Positions 61,101 through 64,000 of a stretch of DNA of 64,000 nt are shown here, in pieces. Location: contig JAOTOM010005109.1 of NCBI GenBank assembly GCA_034440615.1, positions 124,001 through 188,000 on the forward strand, given 5' to 3'. The notes beneath the pieces are model-generated. The model was not told the origin of the DNA, ran no database searches, and saw only the letters and a program-made list of their open reading frames with translations. Every line of letters starts with the position of its first letter. Within the stretch, counting starts at the first letter, position 1. Origin of the DNA: Ashinkailepas kermadecensis (taxonomy: Eukaryota; Arthropoda; Thecostraca; Neolepadidae). A program made the position numbers and the translations under genes.

Positions 61101-61484
61101 GGAGAGCGACGTCAGAGGCTCCCAGTTATCCCAATTTCCTCGATGGCTTGGTATAAGTAGCCGGCTTTATCCCACGCACCATACGTCTCGTAGGTCAGCG
61201 TATGGTCCTCATGGACAATATCATTTCCGATAAATGCCCAGGCTGGCTTAGATTTTGTAAGTAGCGCATAAGCAGTGCAAGTATGGATTCATAATTATGG
61301 AGGGGATGTACTGCATCGAAATTTTATATTTGAACGTGGATTGGGCCCAACATAATTTTCCCGACGTGACCACTCTCAGGACTGCAGCGGGTTGGTACGA
61401 GGTATTGACACCACAAAAGCAAATAGGTACGATGCATTATGCAGCTGGTTGGCATGCAGCACTCGACATGAGACGAGCGCATGT
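58176..61484. other. long stretch without recognisable genes
   Basis: 58.2-59.1 kb is mixed, 59.1-60.35 kb AT-rich and 60.4-60.97 kb GC-rich with a G18 run at about 60570-60587. A TATA-rich patch (atgtatatattatatacagt) lies at about 60454. The open frames to about 215 codons in the GC-rich part occur on both strands and show no domain. Confidence 0.3.
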
Positions 61485-61486
61485 AT

Positions 61487-62745
61487 GTACCAGCGTCTCG
61501 TATAGCTCACACAGGCTCCTCGTATAGCTCACACAGGCCCCTCGTAGAGCTCACACAGGCCCCTCGTATAGCTCACACAGGCCCCTCGTATAGCTCACAC
61601 AGGCCCCTCGTATAGCTCACACAGGCTCCTCGTATAGCTCACACAGGCCCCTCGTATAGCTCACACAGGCCCCTCGTATAGCTCACACAGGCTCCTCGTA
61701 TAGCTTACACAGGCCCCTCGTATAGCTCACACAGGCCCCTCGTATAGCTCACACAGGCCCCTCGTATAGCTCACACAGGCCCTCGTATAGCTCACACAGG
61801 CCCCTCGTATAGCTCACACAGGCCCCTCGTATAGCTCACACAGGCTCCTCGTATAGCTCACACAGGCCCCTCGTATAGCTCACACAGGCCCCTCGTATAG
61901 CTCACACAGGCCCCTCGTATAGCTCACACAGGCCCCTCGTATAGCTCACACAGGCCCCTCGTATAGCTCACACAGGCCCCTCGTATAGCTCACACAGGCC
62001 CCTCGTATAGCTCACACAGGCCCCTCGTATAGCTCACACAGGCCCCTCGTATAGCTCACACAGGCCCCTCGTATAGCTCACACAGGCCCTCGTATAGCTC
62101 ACACAGGCCCCTCGTATAGCTCACACAGGCCCCTCGTATAGCTCACACAGGCCCCTCGTATAGCTCACACAGGCTCCTCGTATAGCTCACACAGGCCCCT
62201 CGTATAGCTCACACAGGCCCCTCGTATAGCTCACACAGGCCCCTCGTATAGCTCACACAGGCCCCTCGTATAGCTCACACAGGCCCCTCGTATAGCTCAC
62301 ACAGGCCCTCGTATAGCTCACACAGGCCCTCGTATAGCTCACACAGGCCCCTCGTATAGCTCACACAGGCCCCTCGTATAGCTCACACAGGCCCTCGTAT
62401 AGCTCACACAGGCCCTCGTATAGCTCACACAGGCCCCGTATAGCTCACACAGGCCCCTCGTATAGCTCACACAGGCCCCTCGTATAGCTCACACAGGCCC
62501 CTCGTATAGCTCACACAGGCCCCTCGTATAGCTCACATAGGCCTCCTCGTATAGCTCACACAGGCCCCTCGTATAGCTCACACAGGCCCCTCGTATAGCT
62601 CACACAGGCCCCTCGTATAGCTCACACAGGCTCCTCGTATAGCTCACACAGGCCCCTCGTATAGCTCACACAGGCCCTCATATAGCTCACACAGGCTCCT
62701 CGTATAGCTCACACAGGCCCCTCGTATAGCTCACACAGGCCTCAT
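61487..62745. repeat. 22-bp minisatellite, about 57 copies
   Basis: Unit cgtatagctcacacaggccc plus ct. The variants are ggctcct and one-base deletions (ggccct). It is among the longest and most homogeneous arrays in the window. Confidence 0.99.
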
Positions 62746-63505
62746 CACAGTCGCCTGACGTGACACACACCGATCAAACATGGGTGTAGAGATTTCGAAG
62801 CACGGCTCAAACCCGCCACCTCCGGCCTGCAGGCGAAGGCTCAGCCATCGGTCATATCGACCGGCTTTACAAAGGCGCGTGATCGTCCACAAAAACACAC
62901 AACCGGATGTGCAAATCACAACTACTCTGTTCTCGGCACACACGAACCACATTCCATCATGAACAGTCATAACACCGGTCCTCACCACCTTCCCGACATT
63001 TCCGCCAGCCCGCCACGGGTTGGCATCTCCTCAGACGAAGAGGCCTCGGCACCGAGGAGACGCTTATTGGCCGACATCCGCCTCCATCTCCGACCAGTGT
63101 GGGAAGAACGGTCTGTTTCTGGATGTCTGGCATCTTGAACATTATTCTCTCCGGAAAAATATTATCTCATTATTCCCATTTAGAGACTGAATGAACATGT
63201 TTGATAATGAACTGCTCTGTGACAAATTGGTGAAGATTCAGTCGAAAATGGAAGGTGAACTCTTTATTTCCCAGGTTTCAATAAAATTATCCTCTTCATA
63301 TTCGATTACCCAATAATTTTACCCTCCACATCCAGAATTTCCGGCCCTGTCTCCGACCTATCTCTCCGCCCTCGCAGGCGACGGCGGGGCGTCTGGCCAC
63401 AGAGGAGACCGCCAGACGCAGGTCGACCCAGCGCCTCGGTCGGCTATGCCAGGAGCGGCAGGCATGGCCGTAACTGTACATACCACCGGACGCAGCCGGG
63501 GCACC
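62746..63505. other. no gene seen
   Basis: Single-copy DNA. A weak tRNA-like B box on the minus strand near 62805-62820 is not enough for a call. Confidence 0.3.
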
Positions 63506-63509
63506 TGGC

Positions 63510-63845
63510 GCTGCAGACGCGCCAGTCCCACTACCAGCCGGGGCGGGGGCGGGGTCGGGGCGGGGTCGGGGCACCTGGCGCTGCAGACGCGCCAGTCCCA
63601 CTACCAGCCGGGGCGGGGTCGGGGCACCTGGCGCTGCAGACGCGCCAGTCCCACTACCAGCCGGGGCGGGGGCGGGGTCGGGGCGGGGTCGGGGCGGGGT
63701 CGGGGCACCTGGCGCTGCAGACGCGCCAGTCCCACTACCAGCCGGGACGGGGTCGGGGCGGGGTCGGGGCACCTGGCGCTGCAGACGCGCCAGTCCCACT
63801 ACCAGCCGGGGCGGGGTCGGGGCGGGGTCGGGGCGGAGCGACACC
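63510..63845. repeat. GC-rich minisatellite, 5 copies, about 53-75 bp
   Basis: Units share acctggcgctgcagacgcgc and cagtcccactaccagccg, separated by variable numbers of ggggcggggtc. The arms cgctgcag/gcgccag are partly self-complementary. Confidence 0.95.
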
Positions 63846-64000
63846 AATTCCTGCCTGTCATTCCCTCACCACACAGTCACACTGATTCTCGATTGTGCTG
63901 TGCTTACCATTCAGCGAATTGATTAAATTTCATGCCCGGGACAGAGGAGCAAAATTGACTGGCTACCAGCCACCAACATTGGTTGTTAACCTGATTCAAA

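Overview
The window is eukaryotic nuclear DNA. It has long introns, GT-AG splice sites with matching phases, tRNA-derived SINE-like pieces, LINE and Penelope-like retroelement fragments and a DNA transposon. There are no bacterial operons, ribosome-binding sites or CRISPR arrays. Dense minisatellites, long (TA)n tracts and the retroelement types suggest an invertebrate. An arthropod, perhaps a crustacean, is my best guess, but no marker gene settles it.

The only host gene I can support lies on the minus strand in the left third and reads right to left. Its parts are a half SUEL (galactose/rhamnose-binding) lectin-like exon at 21857-21960, a doubtful exon at 17499-17641, a complete CUB domain split over two exons (11324-11491 and 9539-9730), and a sushi/CCP exon at 3408-3581. 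The CUB and sushi exons all begin and end in phase 1 and join without a frame break, so they look like part of an extracellular or membrane adhesion protein of SUEL-CUB-sushi type. The 5' end, signal peptide and remaining domains are not visible in the window.

The intron between the CUB and sushi exons holds a 3.7 kb DNA transposon (4048-7783) with terminal inverted repeats of roughly 0.6-1 kb and CACTAGGG/CCCTAGTG ends flanked by TA. It carries two decayed fragments of its own protein. To the left of the sushi exon are two inverted, 5'-truncated copies of a Penelope-like element with GIY-YIG nuclease coding remnants (659-970 and 1680-2245). A degenerate non-LTR retrotransposon, with endonuclease and C-terminal tail but no reverse transcriptase, lies at 18350-19530.

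Roughly a third of the window is tandem repeat: more than 30 unrelated minisatellite families with units of 5 to about 105 bp, plus microsatellites. Many long reading frames in the window are products of these arrays, not genes. One array (2241-3428) is built from copies of the sushi exon's own 3' end and splice donor. Another (about 22050-23885) carries a CACGTG E-box in almost every 36-bp unit. From about 24 kb to the right edge I recognise no host gene. That part consists of arrays, GC-rich CpG-dense stretches that may be promoters (28.0-28.9, 46.6-47.3 and 48.7-49.6 kb), SINE-like fragments and plain intergenic or intronic DNA.
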